Of a DNA stretch of 64,000 nucleotides, positions 36,833 to 44,982 are shown piece after piece; within the stretch, counting starts at the first letter, position 1; each line of letters begins with the position of its first letter. The stretch is from the NCBI GenBank assembly GCA_017433825.1, contig JAFRGL010000007.1, positions 61,359-125,358 of the forward strand. Direction: 5' to 3'. The notes beneath the pieces were generated by a model. That model did no database searches. It was not told the origin of the DNA and saw only the letters and a program-made list of their open reading frames with translations. The position numbers were made by a program, and so were the translations under genes. The DNA comes from Eubacterium sp. GTDB lineage: Bacteria > Bacillota > Clostridia > Lachnospirales > Lachnospiraceae.

Positions 36833-39012
36833 AAGAGGGTATTATTATCGGCGACCGGTATGAGATCATATCGCGCGTCGGTTCAGGGGGAATGGCGGAC
36901 GTCTACAAGTCCATGGACCATAAGCTGAACCGGCTGGTGGCGGTAAAAGTCTTGAAACCGGAATTTCGGGAAGACACGACGTTTATCGCGCGGTTCCGCA
37001 AGGAAGCGCAGTCCGCGGCTGGGCTTTCCCATTCCAACATCGTCAACATTTACGACGTAGGCGAGGACAGGGGCCTCTACTACATCGTCATGGAGCTGGT
37101 GGAAGGGATAACCTTAAAAAACTATATCCAGAAGAAAGGCAAGCTCTCCGTCAAGGAGGCGACGAGTATCGCCATCCAGGTATCCTTAGGGCTGCAGACC
37201 GCCCATGACCAGGGCCTCATCCACAGGGATATCAAACCGCAGAATATAATCATTTCGATCGACGGAAAGGTAAAGCTTTCCGATTTCGGCATCGCCAAAG
37301 CTACCAATTCCAATACCAACACCACCAGCAATATGGGTTCGGTGCATTACAGCTCCCCCGAGCAGGTCAGGGGCGGCGTATCGGATGCAAAGAGTGATAT
37401 TTACTCCCTCGGTATCACCATGTATGAGATGGTAACCGGCCGGGTTCCCTATGACGGGGAGACCACGGTGGCCATCGCCATCAAGCATCTGCAGGAGAAA
37501 ATGGTTTCACCCTCCATTTACACCCCGGACCTTCCCTATTCCCTGGAACAGATTATCCTGAAATGTACGCAGAAGGATCCGGCGAAGCGCTACCAGAACA
37601 TGGGCGAGCTTATCGAGGACCTCAAGCGGTCCCTGATGGACCCCCAGGGCGATTTCGTACGCATCGGCGAAGACAGCTCGCCGGTTACGGTAATGGCTGC
37701 GCCCGGCGAGGACACCGGCAGGACGCCGGAGGTTTCCGCCGCCGCGAGAAAGGCAAACATCAAGAGCAGGAGTACCGGATCTTTATCCGGCGCGGCTTCC
37801 GGCAGGAGTTCCTCCGGGAAAAGCTCCTCCTCCAGAAGCTCTTCTTCCAATAAAAACCGCAGCAGGAAGAACACGTCCCAGTCCTCCCGCAGGAGACGGT
37901 ACGAGGACGATTACGACGATTACGATACCTACGAAGATGAAGACAATGCGGTCAGCTCAAAGCTGGAGAAGGCCATTACGGCCGGCGCATTCATCATCGG
38001 CGGCGTCATTATCGTCATCCTGATTCTGCTGATAGCCAACTGGGCGGGCCTGTTCAACCGGAACAGGAGCTCCGCCGACAACACCGGCAATGATACCCAG
38101 GTTGTCGTGGAAGGCGATACGGTGGTCGCACCGTCCTTCCTGGGCAAGACCCTGGAGGATGCAGAAATAGTGGCTGCCCAGTACGGCCTGTATGTGAAGC
38201 AGACCGGCACCATGCAGTCTGATGAATACGCGGATGGCCAGATCCTTTCCCAGGAGACCAGACCCGGAGACACGGTGGCCGCAGGCTCCACCATCAACGT
38301 GGTGGTTTCCTCCGGCAGCGCCCTGGTAACCATACCGGGAGGCCTTACAGGGTCGTCCCAGACCGATGTGGAAAGTACCTTAAGGTCCCTGGGCCTTACG
38401 GTAACGGCGGAGTTGAATGCCAGTGAGATGGAGATTGGCTGCGTCATTGCCCTGAACCCGGCGGAAGGAAGCCAGGTCAAACCCGGCAGCGCGGTGCATA
38501 TTTACGTCAGCAAGGGTCCGGACGACACCACCAACCAGGTTGCTGTACCGCCGCTGGCAGGCTATAACCAGACCACGGCGCAGGCCATACTTGAGTCCTA
38601 CGGACTGGTATGCGAGGCTGTAACCGGCACCTCCGACCAGGTGGCGGAAGGCGAGGTCATTTCCGTCGAACCGGCAGAAGGCACAATGGTGGAGAAGGGC
38701 TCCACGGTAACGATTGTTATCAACGGCCCGGTTTCCAACAGCAACGAAGAGATTAACGGCAACTCCAGCATGATCTGCTACATCTACCTGGAGGAGCCTT
38801 ACGAGTATATCGACGGCCCGGTAACCTTTGAACTGGTACAGGGAGACAAGAGAACCATCGTATTCGAGGGCGGCAATCCCTGGGAAGGCGGAAACGTCTA
38901 TGAGAATTATATCCACGGCGCCAACGGCATTGCCATGGGCACCCTGAATATTTACGACTGGGAAGGCGACCTGATGAAGTCCATCCCGTTAACCTTTGTA
39001 CCGGAAGAATAA
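36826..39012 (+). CDS. prkC: PASTA-domain Ser/Thr protein kinase
   Basis: A 728-aa membrane kinase. Catalytic domain ~1-270: glycine loop GSGGMADVY, VAVKVLK lysine, HRDIKPQN and DFG in LSDFGIAKA. A Ser/Arg/Lys-rich juxtamembrane region (~310-380) is followed by one transmembrane helix (~385-408). Three PASTA repeats lie outside (~430-640), and a C-terminal extension of ~80 residues of unknown role follows. PASTA domains bind muropeptides or lipid II, so the protein senses wall state and regulates growth and spore germination in relatives. Coupled to stp. Confidence 0.96.
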   Translation: MLKEGIIIGDRYEIISRVGSGGMADVYKSMDHKLNRLVAVKVLKPEFREDTTFIARFRKEAQSAAGLSHSNIVNIYDVGEDRGLYYIVMELVEGITLKNYIQKKGKLSVKEATSIAIQVSLGLQTAHDQGLIHRDIKPQNIIISIDGKVKLSDFGIAKATNSNTNTTSNMGSVHYSSPEQVRGGVSDAKSDIYSLGITMYEMVTGRVPYDGETTVAIAIKHLQEKMVSPSIYTPDLPYSLEQIILKCTQKDPAKRYQNMGELIEDLKRSLMDPQGDFVRIGEDSSPVTVMAAPGEDTGRTPEVSAAARKANIKSRSTGSLSGAASGRSSSGKSSSSRSSSSNKNRSRKNTSQSSRRRRYEDDYDDYDTYEDEDNAVSSKLEKAITAGAFIIGGVIIVILILLIANWAGLFNRNRSSADNTGNDTQVVVEGDTVVAPSFLGKTLEDAEIVAAQYGLYVKQTGTMQSDEYADGQILSQETRPGDTVAAGSTINVVVSSGSALVTIPGGLTGSSQTDVESTLRSLGLTVTAELNASEMEIGCVIALNPAEGSQVKPGSAVHIYVSKGPDDTTNQVAVPPLAGYNQTTAQAILESYGLVCEAVTGTSDQVAEGEVISVEPAEGTMVEKGSTVTIVINGPVSNSNEEINGNSSMICYIYLEEPYEYIDGPVTFELVQGDKRTIVFEGGNPWEGGNVYENYIHGANGIAMGTLNIYDWEGDLMKSIPLTFVPEE

Positions 39013-39013
39013 G

Positions 39014-39898
39014 ATGACTGGTAAAATAGTGAAAGGTATTGCCGGATTCTACTACGTTTCAGTAGCGGAATCCGGCATCTATGAATGTAAGGCAAAAGGC
39101 ATCTTCCGGCTGGAGAAAATCAAGCCCCTGGTGGGGGACATGGTCCGCATAGCAGTCATCGATGAGGCGGATAAAACCGCCAATATCGAGGAAATCCTCC
39201 CCAGGAAAAACGAACTGTACCGGCCTGCGGTGGCAAATGTGGACCAGGCGCTTTTGATTTTTGCCCTGGAGAATCCCAAACCGAACCTGCAGGTGCTGGA
39301 CCGGTTCCTCATCCAGATGGAAAGGCAGAACCTGCCGGTTGTTATCTGCTTCAATAAAAACGACCTGGTGCCGAAGGAAGAGGCGCAGCACCTGGTGGAC
39401 GTCTATACGGACGCGGGGTATGAGGCTTTCTCCTGCAGCACGAGGTCGGAAGAGGATATCGCCCGTATCCGGTCCCTGGTGAAGGGGAAAACCACCGTGC
39501 TGGCAGGCCCCTCCGGCGTGGGCAAGTCCTCCGCCGTAAATGCCCTCTACGGCCGGCAGATGATGCAGACCGGGGAAATCAGCAGGAAACTGAAAAAAGG
39601 CCGTCACACCACCCGGCATTCCGAGCTTTTCATGCCGGAGGAAGGCACTTATCTGTGCGATACGCCGGGCTTTACCTCCTTCCTTTCCGAAGAAATGGAA
39701 AAGGAAGACTTGAGGAACTGCTATCCGGAATTTGCGGCTTATGAAGGAAAATGCCGGTTTTCCGGCTGCGTCCATGTGGACGAACCGGACTGCGCCGTGA
39801 AAGAAGCCCTGAAGGAAGGCCGTATCCGTCAGGAACGCTATGACACCTACACGGCGCTCTACAGGGAATTAAAGGAAGCGGAGAAGAACAGATACTGA
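39014..39898 (+). CDS. rsgA: Ribosome small-subunit-dependent GTPase A
   Basis: A 294-aa circularly permuted GTPase for 30S maturation. An N-terminal OB fold is followed by G4 (NKND) ahead of G1 (GPSGVGKSSAVNAL) and G3 (DTPGF), with a C-terminal zinc knuckle CRFSGCVHVDEPDC. The ATG at 39,014 is one base after the prkC stop; the upstream in-frame frame is part of prkC's end. The prkC-rsgA-rpe order is conserved in Firmicutes. Confidence 0.96.
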   Translation: MTGKIVKGIAGFYYVSVAESGIYECKAKGIFRLEKIKPLVGDMVRIAVIDEADKTANIEEILPRKNELYRPAVANVDQALLIFALENPKPNLQVLDRFLIQMERQNLPVVICFNKNDLVPKEEAQHLVDVYTDAGYEAFSCSTRSEEDIARIRSLVKGKTTVLAGPSGVGKSSAVNALYGRQMMQTGEISRKLKKGRHTTRHSELFMPEEGTYLCDTPGFTSFLSEEMEKEDLRNCYPEFAAYEGKCRFSGCVHVDEPDCAVKEALKEGRIRQERYDTYTALYRELKEAEKNRY

Positions 39899-39951
39899 CC
39901 GCTTCCGTAAAAAGACAATTACATTGCAGGAAATAAGGGAGGAGATACAAG

Positions 39952-40617
39952 ATGCAGTATGAGATAGCACCGTCCATTCTTTCGGCGGACTTTATGATTC
40001 TGGGAGAACAGCTGAAATCCCTGGAGGATGCAGGATGCAAATGGCTGCACATCGACGTGATCGACGGCCTTTTCGCACCCAGCATTTCCTTCGGCATGCC
40101 GGTTATTACCTGCATGCGCAAAAAATGCGGACTTTTCTTTGACGTCCATATGATGGTGACCGATCCGGGCCGCTATGTGGAAGCCATGAAGGAAGCCGGC
40201 GCGGACCTCATCTGCGTGCATGCGGAAGCCTGCATCCATCTGGACCGGGTTCTGCAGCAGATCCGGGATCTGGGCCTGAAAAGCGCCGTAGCCCTGAATC
40301 CGGCTACGCCTCTTTCCGTCATCGATTATGTGATGGACAAGGTGGATATGGTGCTCCTCATGAGCGTCAACCCCGGTTTCGGCGGACAGAGCTATATCCC
40401 GGTTGTCACACAGAAAATCCGCGAATTAAGGGAGAAGCTGGACGCGGCCGGACATGCGGAGGTGCTGATCGAAGTGGATGGCGGCGTCAAGCCGGAAAAT
40501 GCGGAGGAAGTGCTTTCGGCCGGGGCAAATATCCTGGTAGCCGGCTCTGCAGTTTTCAAGGGCGATGTGGCCGGTAATTTCAGGACACTGGATGAAATCG
40601 CGGGAAAACACAGGTAA
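39952..40617 (+). CDS. rpe: Ribulose-phosphate 3-epimerase
   Basis: A 221-aa TIM-barrel enzyme interconverting ribulose-5-phosphate and xylulose-5-phosphate. Motifs: APSILSADF, HIDVIDGLFAPSISFG with metal ligands, FDVHMMV, VNPGFGGQ and VDGGVKPEN. Good AGGGAGGAG site. It ends the long fmt-to-rpe run; no clear terminator follows before the tRNA promoter. Confidence 0.96.
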   Translation: MQYEIAPSILSADFMILGEQLKSLEDAGCKWLHIDVIDGLFAPSISFGMPVITCMRKKCGLFFDVHMMVTDPGRYVEAMKEAGADLICVHAEACIHLDRVLQQIRDLGLKSAVALNPATPLSVIDYVMDKVDMVLLMSVNPGFGGQSYIPVVTQKIRELREKLDAAGHAEVLIEVDGGVKPENAEEVLSAGANILVAGSAVFKGDVAGNFRTLDEIAGKHR

Positions 40618-40660
40618 ATAAAGAGAAATCTCCCGCAGGATAAGCGGAGAGGAATAGTTC

Positions 40661-40689
40661 TTGCATTTTTTTCGCGGATCATTTATAAT
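40661..40689 (+). promoter_or_regulatory. Promoter of the tRNA-Tyr/tRNA-Leu unit
   Basis: TTGCAT, 17-bp spacer, TATAAT, 28 bases upstream of tRNA-Tyr. Confidence 0.75.
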
Positions 40690-40717
40690 ACTTGCTTGTC
40701 AGGAATGACTGGCATAT

Positions 40718-40799
40718 GGATGGTTTCCCGAGTGGCCAAAGGGGACAGACTGTAAATCTGCTGGCAACGCCTTCGGTGGTTCGAATCCACCACCATCCA
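40718..40799 (+). tRNA. tRNA-Tyr (anticodon GTA)
   Basis: An 82-nt class II tRNA: acceptor GGATGGT/ACCATCC, anticodon loop CTGTAAA (GTA), variable arm CTGGCAACGCCTTCGG region, T-loop TTCGAAT. CCA is not encoded. Confidence 0.96.
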
Positions 40800-40801
40800 T
40801 T

Positions 40802-40890
40802 ACCCATGGAAGAGGGCCCACCGAAGGTGGGAAGGGGTCCGTGGGTGCCTTAGCGGCGAGCGTGATCAAAGAAAGTGCGGAAGCACTTTC
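40802..40890 (+). other. Paired hairpins between the two tRNAs
   Basis: Outer arms ACCCATGGA / TCCGTGGGT enclose CCCACC-GAA-GGTGGG (40,802-40,846). A second perfect hairpin, GAAAGTGC-GGAA-GCACTTTC, lies at 40,871-40,890. There are no T-runs, so these are more likely RNA-processing structures than terminators. Confidence 0.6.
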
Positions 40891-40902
40891 CACCGATTAC
40901 AT

Positions 40903-40988
40903 GCCGGTGTGGCGGAATTGGCAGACGCCCGGGACTTAAAATCCCGTGGGTAGTGATACCCGTACCGGTTCGACCCCGGTCACCGGCA
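40903..40988 (+). tRNA. tRNA-Leu (anticodon TAA)
   Basis: An 86-nt class II tRNA: acceptor GCCGGTG/CACCGGC, anticodon stem GGGAC region with loop CTTAAAA (TAA), long variable arm GGGTAGTGATACCC, T-loop TTCGACC. CCA is not encoded. Confidence 0.96.
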
Positions 40989-40997
40989 GTAAAGAAT

Positions 40998-41031
40998 AAG
41001 GACAAAGGCTTATTCCTTTGTCCTTGTTTTA
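40998..41031 (+). terminator. Terminator of the tRNA unit
   Basis: An 11-bp stem, AAGGACAAAGG / CCTTTGTCCTT, then GTTTT, nine bases after tRNA-Leu. Confidence 0.85.
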
Positions 41032-41086
41032 TACCCGGAAATCAGTCTGTATGCGGCAGACTGCATGTCATTAACGGAGAAAACGG

Positions 41087-41665
41087 ATGCTTAAAGACCT
41101 GTTTTTGTGCTTCTTTAAAATCGGCGCCTTCACCTTCGGGGGCGGCTATGCCATGATCCCCCTTATCTGCCGGGAGGTGGCCGAGAAACACAAATGGATG
41201 GAAGAAAAGGATATACTGGAAGTGGTGGCCATCGCGGAAAGCTCCCCGGGCCCCATAGCCATCAACGCGGCCACCTTTGTGGGATACCGGGCGGCAGGCT
41301 TCTGGGGGGCATTTTTTGCCACGCTGGGTGTGGTATTGCCCTCGTTTGTGATTATTACCGTCATCGCGAAGATTCTGGACGGTTTCCAGAATTACCGCGT
41401 GGTGCGTTACGCCTTCTTCGGCATCCGCGCGGGCGTGGTGGCCCTGATTGTGAAGGCCTTCATCACCATGTACCAGAAGCGGCCGAAGGGCTGGCTCACC
41501 TACGTGGTGGCGGCCGCGGCCTTCTGCCTGGTGGTTTTCGTGAAGCTGAACGCGATTTACGCGATTCTGATCTGCGCGGCCCTGGGGCTTACCGTGACCC
41601 TGCTTAACCGGAAATACGGAAAAAATGAGGAGCTTTCCTCCGGAAAGGAGGCGGGCGGCAAATGA
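41087..41665 (+). CDS. Chromate transporter subunit, first half
   Basis: A 192-aa membrane protein of the CHR family, short-chain type. The conserved motif FKIGAFTFGGGYAMIPL is at the N-terminus, and ESSPGPIAINAATFVGYRAAG follows; about five to six hydrophobic helices. In other bacteria two such halves, usually inverted in topology, form one anion (chromate/sulfate) transporter. It overlaps the second half by ATGA. The physiological substrate in anaerobes is often unclear; chromate resistance is only the family name. Confidence 0.9.
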   Translation: MLKDLFLCFFKIGAFTFGGGYAMIPLICREVAEKHKWMEEKDILEVVAIAESSPGPIAINAATFVGYRAAGFWGAFFATLGVVLPSFVIITVIAKILDGFQNYRVVRYAFFGIRAGVVALIVKAFITMYQKRPKGWLTYVVAAAAFCLVVFVKLNAIYAILICAALGLTVTLLNRKYGKNEELSSGKEAGGK

Positions 41666-42228
41666 TTCTGCTGGATCTTTTTCTGAATTTCTTCCGGATG
41701 GGGCTTTTCACCTTCGGCGGCGGCTACGCCATGCTGCCTCTGATCACCGAGACGGTGGTGTCGAAGGGGTGGATGGACCTTCCGCGGATTCTGGATTTTA
41801 CCGCGGTGAGCGAGAGTACGCCCGGGCCTTTTGCCGTAAATATGGCGACCTACGTGGGCAATGAAATGGGCGGCATCCTGGGCGGTATCCTGGCCACGCT
41901 GGGCGTGGTACTCCCGTCGTTCATCGTGATTATCATCATCGTCAAGTTCATTGACAAATTCAACAACAGTATCGTGGTGAAGGGCTGCATGGCCGGCCTG
42001 AAGCCGGCGGTAATCGGCATGATTGCCACAGCCGTGCTTTCCGTGGGAAGAAGTGTATTTTTCCCAAACGGCGTGACCACGGCGGTATTTTCTTCGCCGG
42101 TTTTCTGGATTTCCGCGGCTATTTTCATCGGCACGCTGATACTCGCGCTGAAAAAAGTCAACCCGATTATTATCATCATCCTCTCCGCCGCGGCGGGCAT
42201 CGCCATCGGTTATTCTTTGAATCTTTGA
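41662..42228 (+). CDS. Chromate transporter subunit, second half
   Basis: A 188-aa CHR-family paralogue of the upstream gene (FFRMGLFTFGGGYAMLPLI; ESTPGPFAVNMATYVGNEMGG). It has a start inside the 3' end of the first half and a terminator directly after it. The pair together equals one full-length ChrA, consistent with a two-gene hetero-oligomer. Confidence 0.9.
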   Translation: MILLDLFLNFFRMGLFTFGGGYAMLPLITETVVSKGWMDLPRILDFTAVSESTPGPFAVNMATYVGNEMGGILGGILATLGVVLPSFIVIIIIVKFIDKFNNSIVVKGCMAGLKPAVIGMIATAVLSVGRSVFFPNGVTTAVFSSPVFWISAAIFIGTLILALKKVNPIIIIILSAAAGIAIGYSLNL

Positions 42229-42255
42229 AAAATGATGCCTCAGCCCGGAAATATG

Positions 42256-42292
42256 AAAAAGCGTCCTGCCTTTGAAAGCAGGACGCTTTTTC
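42256..42292. terminator. Bidirectional intrinsic terminator
   Basis: A 14-bp perfect stem, AAAAAGCGTCCTGC / GCAGGACGCTTTTT, with an 8-nt loop between the converging chromate and hydrolase genes. Confidence 0.9.
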
Positions 42293-42319
42293 GTTCATCC
42301 GGAAATCTGACAGAGAACC

Positions 42320-43192
42320 TTATTCTTCAGATACGGGCACTGCGGATTCCGGAACCGGTTCGTCATAGAAATAACCGGTCTTCATTACATTTTCATAAAA
42401 ACGCACCGCATCGTCGGCAATTTCTTCCCAGACGGCCAGGTCATGGGCGAAGCCGGAGAAAATCACAAGCTTGCAGTTGGCCAGGGCTTTGGCGGACCTG
42501 AGCATCAGGTCCGGACGGGAAATGGAATCCTCCATGCCGCCTACGATAAGCACCGGCGTTTTGATAGTCTCCAGCGCCTTGACAACATTGGCTTCCGTTT
42601 CGTACGCGCGAAGCGGCCTGCCGTAGTCAATGGCCTGGGTTTCCGGCGATTCGTAGATTTTTTCATAGTCCGGCTGTTTCTTCTGTTCTTCGGACCACGC
42701 ATCCTGCTCCGCGAATCTCGCCATAACCTTCGGATTCTCACTGGGAACACGGAATACGGGCGGCTTTACCTGCAGGCCGGCCAGTCCCATGGAACGGAAA
42801 GACATTTTGCCTTCGTCCAGGTTATGGGGGCCGGGTACGACGGCGAAGAAGCAGATTACCCGTTCGGGATGGTTTAAAACCACATGCCAGCCGGTACCTG
42901 CGCCGTGGGAGCAGCCGGAATAAATGAAGCGGTCAATGCCCATATGGTCGGCAAACTCGACGACGTCTTCGGCAAAACGGTCATACCAGTGATCGCCGTA
43001 ATCCTCTGTCACGTGGGTGGAGCGTCCGAACCCCCGGTTTGTCAGAAGAAAAACATGGAAGCCCCTTTTGGACAGTTCTTTCTCCAGGGAGTATTTGTTA
43101 TGCCCTACCTGGGTGCACAGTACGTACCGGTCGCCTGAACCGTATTCTTCATAATAAATCTGTACATTGTCCTTCGTGGTGAAATATCCCAT
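42320..43192 (-). CDS. Alpha/beta hydrolase
   Basis: A 290-aa soluble alpha/beta-hydrolase. The nucleophile elbow is GCSHGAG (Ser in the GxSxG pattern) after RFIYSG. The catalytic Asp is probably in VGGMEDSISRP, and the His is in SGFAHDLAVW. The N-terminus (FTTKDNVQIYYEEYGSGD) is typical of esterase/haloperoxidase-like members. Substrate unknown. AAGGAGG precedes the ATG at 8 bases. It may be co-transcribed with the XRE regulator upstream on the same strand (56-base gap). Confidence 0.88.
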   Translation of the reverse strand: MGYFTTKDNVQIYYEEYGSGDRYVLCTQVGHNKYSLEKELSKRGFHVFLLTNRGFGRSTHVTEDYGDHWYDRFAEDVVEFADHMGIDRFIYSGCSHGAGTGWHVVLNHPERVICFFAVVPGPHNLDEGKMSFRSMGLAGLQVKPPVFRVPSENPKVMARFAEQDAWSEEQKKQPDYEKIYESPETQAIDYGRPLRAYETEANVVKALETIKTPVLIVGGMEDSISRPDLMLRSAKALANCKLVIFSGFAHDLAVWEEIADDAVRFYENVMKTGYFYDEPVPESAVPVSEE

Positions 43193-43247
43193 ACAGGCTG
43201 CCTCCTTTTTGAAAATATCCGCCGCGTTTTTACGAAAATACCCGGAA

Positions 43248-43574
43248 TCAGTCGATGATCCGGGCCAGGCCCTTTGCGTAGGCCAGGAGGTATTTCCGGT
43301 CTTCCGGCGGAAGTTTGTCGAAAATACTTAATACTTCAACCTGGCTGGAAGTCAGGTGGGCATCGCCGATGTCCCCGGAGAAGAAGTCGGCCAGGGTGAT
43401 GCCCATGCCGTCGCACATCTTCTGAATGGTGGGAACCGTCGGGATGTTGTCCCGGTGAAGCATGTTGTTCAGGGTTGAGTACGGAATTCCTGCCTCCTGC
43501 GCAAGCCGGTAGTAAGTCCATCCCCGCTCCTTACACAATGCCTTTACGTGATTAATTACATCGCTGTCTCTCAT
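43248..43574 (-). CDS. XRE-family transcriptional regulator
   Basis: A 108-aa protein. An N-terminal Cro/C1-type HTH (residues ~5-60; YYRLAQEAGIPYSTLNNML, IPTVPTIQKMCDGMGITLADFF) is followed by a short helical tail. The HTH-IPTVPTIQKICxGLGITLxxFF form is common in Clostridia. A 19-bp palindrome covers the -10 box of its own promoter, suggesting autorepression. It precedes the hydrolase on the minus strand and diverges from the YerC-like gene. Confidence 0.9.
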   Translation of the reverse strand: MRDSDVINHVKALCKERGWTYYRLAQEAGIPYSTLNNMLHRDNIPTVPTIQKMCDGMGITLADFFSGDIGDAHLTSSQVEVLSIFDKLPPEDRKYLLAYAKGLARIID

Positions 43575-43601
43575 AATAGTTGCACCTCACAATGATATTA
43601 G

Positions 43602-43645
43602 TAATCCCTGATAGGGATTATACATTATTTATCTTTCCGTTGCAA
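43602..43645 (-). promoter_or_regulatory. Promoter and operator of the XRE gene
   Basis: Minus strand TTGCAA (43,640-43,645), 17-bp spacer, TATAAT (43,617-43,622). The perfect palindrome TAATCCCTGATAGGGATTA (43,602-43,620) overlaps the -10 and the start point and is the likely operator. Confidence 0.75.
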
Positions 43646-43668
43646 TCTATTTCATAAGGTTGTATAAT
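43640..43668 (+). promoter_or_regulatory. Promoter of the YerC-like gene, sharing the -35 box
   Basis: TTGCAA (43,640-43,645), 17-bp spacer, TATAAT (43,663-43,668). The same self-complementary TTGCAA also serves as the -35 of the divergent XRE promoter. Confidence 0.75.
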
Positions 43669-43753
43669 AGTCACGATTTAACAATTTAACGCATAAAACA
43701 CTCATCTTTTACCGCGGTGAATGATGAAACGATAAGGGAAAAGGAGATTTGAA

Positions 43754-44050
43754 ATGAGCAAGAGCATACATACGGAGGCAGTGGAACAGCTTTTTGATGC
43801 GATACTGACGCTGGAAACTAAGGAGGAGTGCTATAGCTTTTTTGAGGATATCTGCACGATAAACGAGCTGCTTTCCCTGTCCCAGCGTCTGCAGGTGGCG
43901 AAGATGCTCTCGGAGGGGAAAACCTACATGGATATTTCCGGCAATACCGGCGCGTCCACCGCAACCATCAGCCGCGTCAACCGTTCGCTGATTTACGGCA
44001 ATGACGGCTATAAGATCGTGCTTGACAGGCTGGCGAAACCGGAAGAATAA
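43754..44050 (+). CDS. YerC/TrpR-like DNA-binding protein
   Basis: A 98-aa all-helical protein of the TrpR superfamily, YerC/YecD group. The TrpR-like HTH is SQRLQVAKML then YMDISGNTGASTATISRVNRSLIYG. Many Firmicutes carry one copy, and its effector is not established. AAAAGGAG site. The SDR gene follows after 39 bases and may be under its control. Confidence 0.9.
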   Translation: MSKSIHTEAVEQLFDAILTLETKEECYSFFEDICTINELLSLSQRLQVAKMLSEGKTYMDISGNTGASTATISRVNRSLIYGNDGYKIVLDRLAKPEE

Positions 44051-44089
44051 TACATTTAGGGAAAAGGAATATTTTCAGGAGGAGAAGAT

Positions 44090-44884
44090 ATGATTAGTCC
44101 GATTACCGGTATGAAGGACGCCTTCAGCCTGGCCGGGAAAAATGCCGTTATCACCGGCGGCAACCGTGGACTGGGCTTCGGCATTGCCCGGGCAATGGCC
44201 GAGTGCGGGGCAAATATTGCGATTCTGTGCAGGGACATCCGCAAGGCGGAAGAAGCAGTGGCTGAACTGGAACAGTTCGGCGGAAAATACGATCGTTTCG
44301 CCTGCGACGTAACGGACCGGGCCAGCGTGCGCAAAGCCGTTGCGGAAGTGGAAGAGGCTTTCGGCAGCATCGATATCCTGGTAAACAATGCAGGCGTATC
44401 CTGCACCAAGGCGTTGCTGGACATGGATGAGGAGCTGACAGACTGGTACAAGGTGGTGAACACCGACTTAAACGGCTGCGTGCATATGACCTATGAGGTG
44501 GCGAAACGCATGCGGGATGCCGGGAAGGGCGGCTGCATCATCAATATCACGTCCAACGCAGGCTTTATGGTGAACCACGGACAGCCCATGAGCCCGTATT
44601 CCTGCGCGAAGGCGGCCATGAATCATTTCACGAAATGCATGGCAGTCGAGCTGGGCGAATATGATATCCGGGTGAACGGTATCGCGCCGGGCTTTACCAA
44701 CAGTGAGCTTTCGGTGCACATCCCGCCGGAGAACATGAGCTACATCAATACCCAGACAGTAGCGGGCAGGTTCGGCGAGCCCATCGAGGTAGGCGCGCTG
44801 GCCGTATACCTGGCATCCCCGGCCGCTGCCCAGGTGACCGGCACCGTGCAGGTCATCGACGGCGGCTACATGCTGCGCTGCTGA
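44090..44884 (+). CDS. Short-chain dehydrogenase/reductase
   Basis: A 264-aa SDR enzyme of the classical type. Cofactor motif TGGNRGLGFGIA near residue 22, NNAG, and the catalytic YSCAK (Tyr/Lys) with an upstream Ser in NITSNAG. PG motif in IAPGFTNSEL. It most resembles gluconate-5-dehydrogenase/sugar-acid oxidoreductases by pattern, but substrate assignment is tentative. It is convergent with glycerate kinase, with a shared terminator between. Confidence 0.88.
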   Translation: MISPITGMKDAFSLAGKNAVITGGNRGLGFGIARAMAECGANIAILCRDIRKAEEAVAELEQFGGKYDRFACDVTDRASVRKAVAEVEEAFGSIDILVNNAGVSCTKALLDMDEELTDWYKVVNTDLNGCVHMTYEVAKRMRDAGKGGCIINITSNAGFMVNHGQPMSPYSCAKAAMNHFTKCMAVELGEYDIRVNGIAPGFTNSELSVHIPPENMSYINTQTVAGRFGEPIEVGALAVYLASPAAAQVTGTVQVIDGGYMLRC

Positions 44885-44893
44885 TACATAAAG

Positions 44894-44982
44894 AAGAAGC
44901 TGCTGCGTTTCTTGCAGATTCTGCATAACATATATATTTCTGTTATGCAGGCTGAAAACTGAATGCGGCAGCTTCTTTTTTT
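44894..44982. terminator. Nested double-hairpin bidirectional terminator
   Basis: Outer stem AAGAAGCTGC / GCAGCTTCTT (44,894-44,903 and 44,968-44,977) followed by T-run. It encloses a second perfect 10-bp hairpin, CTGCATAACA / TGTTATGCAG. Confidence 0.8.
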
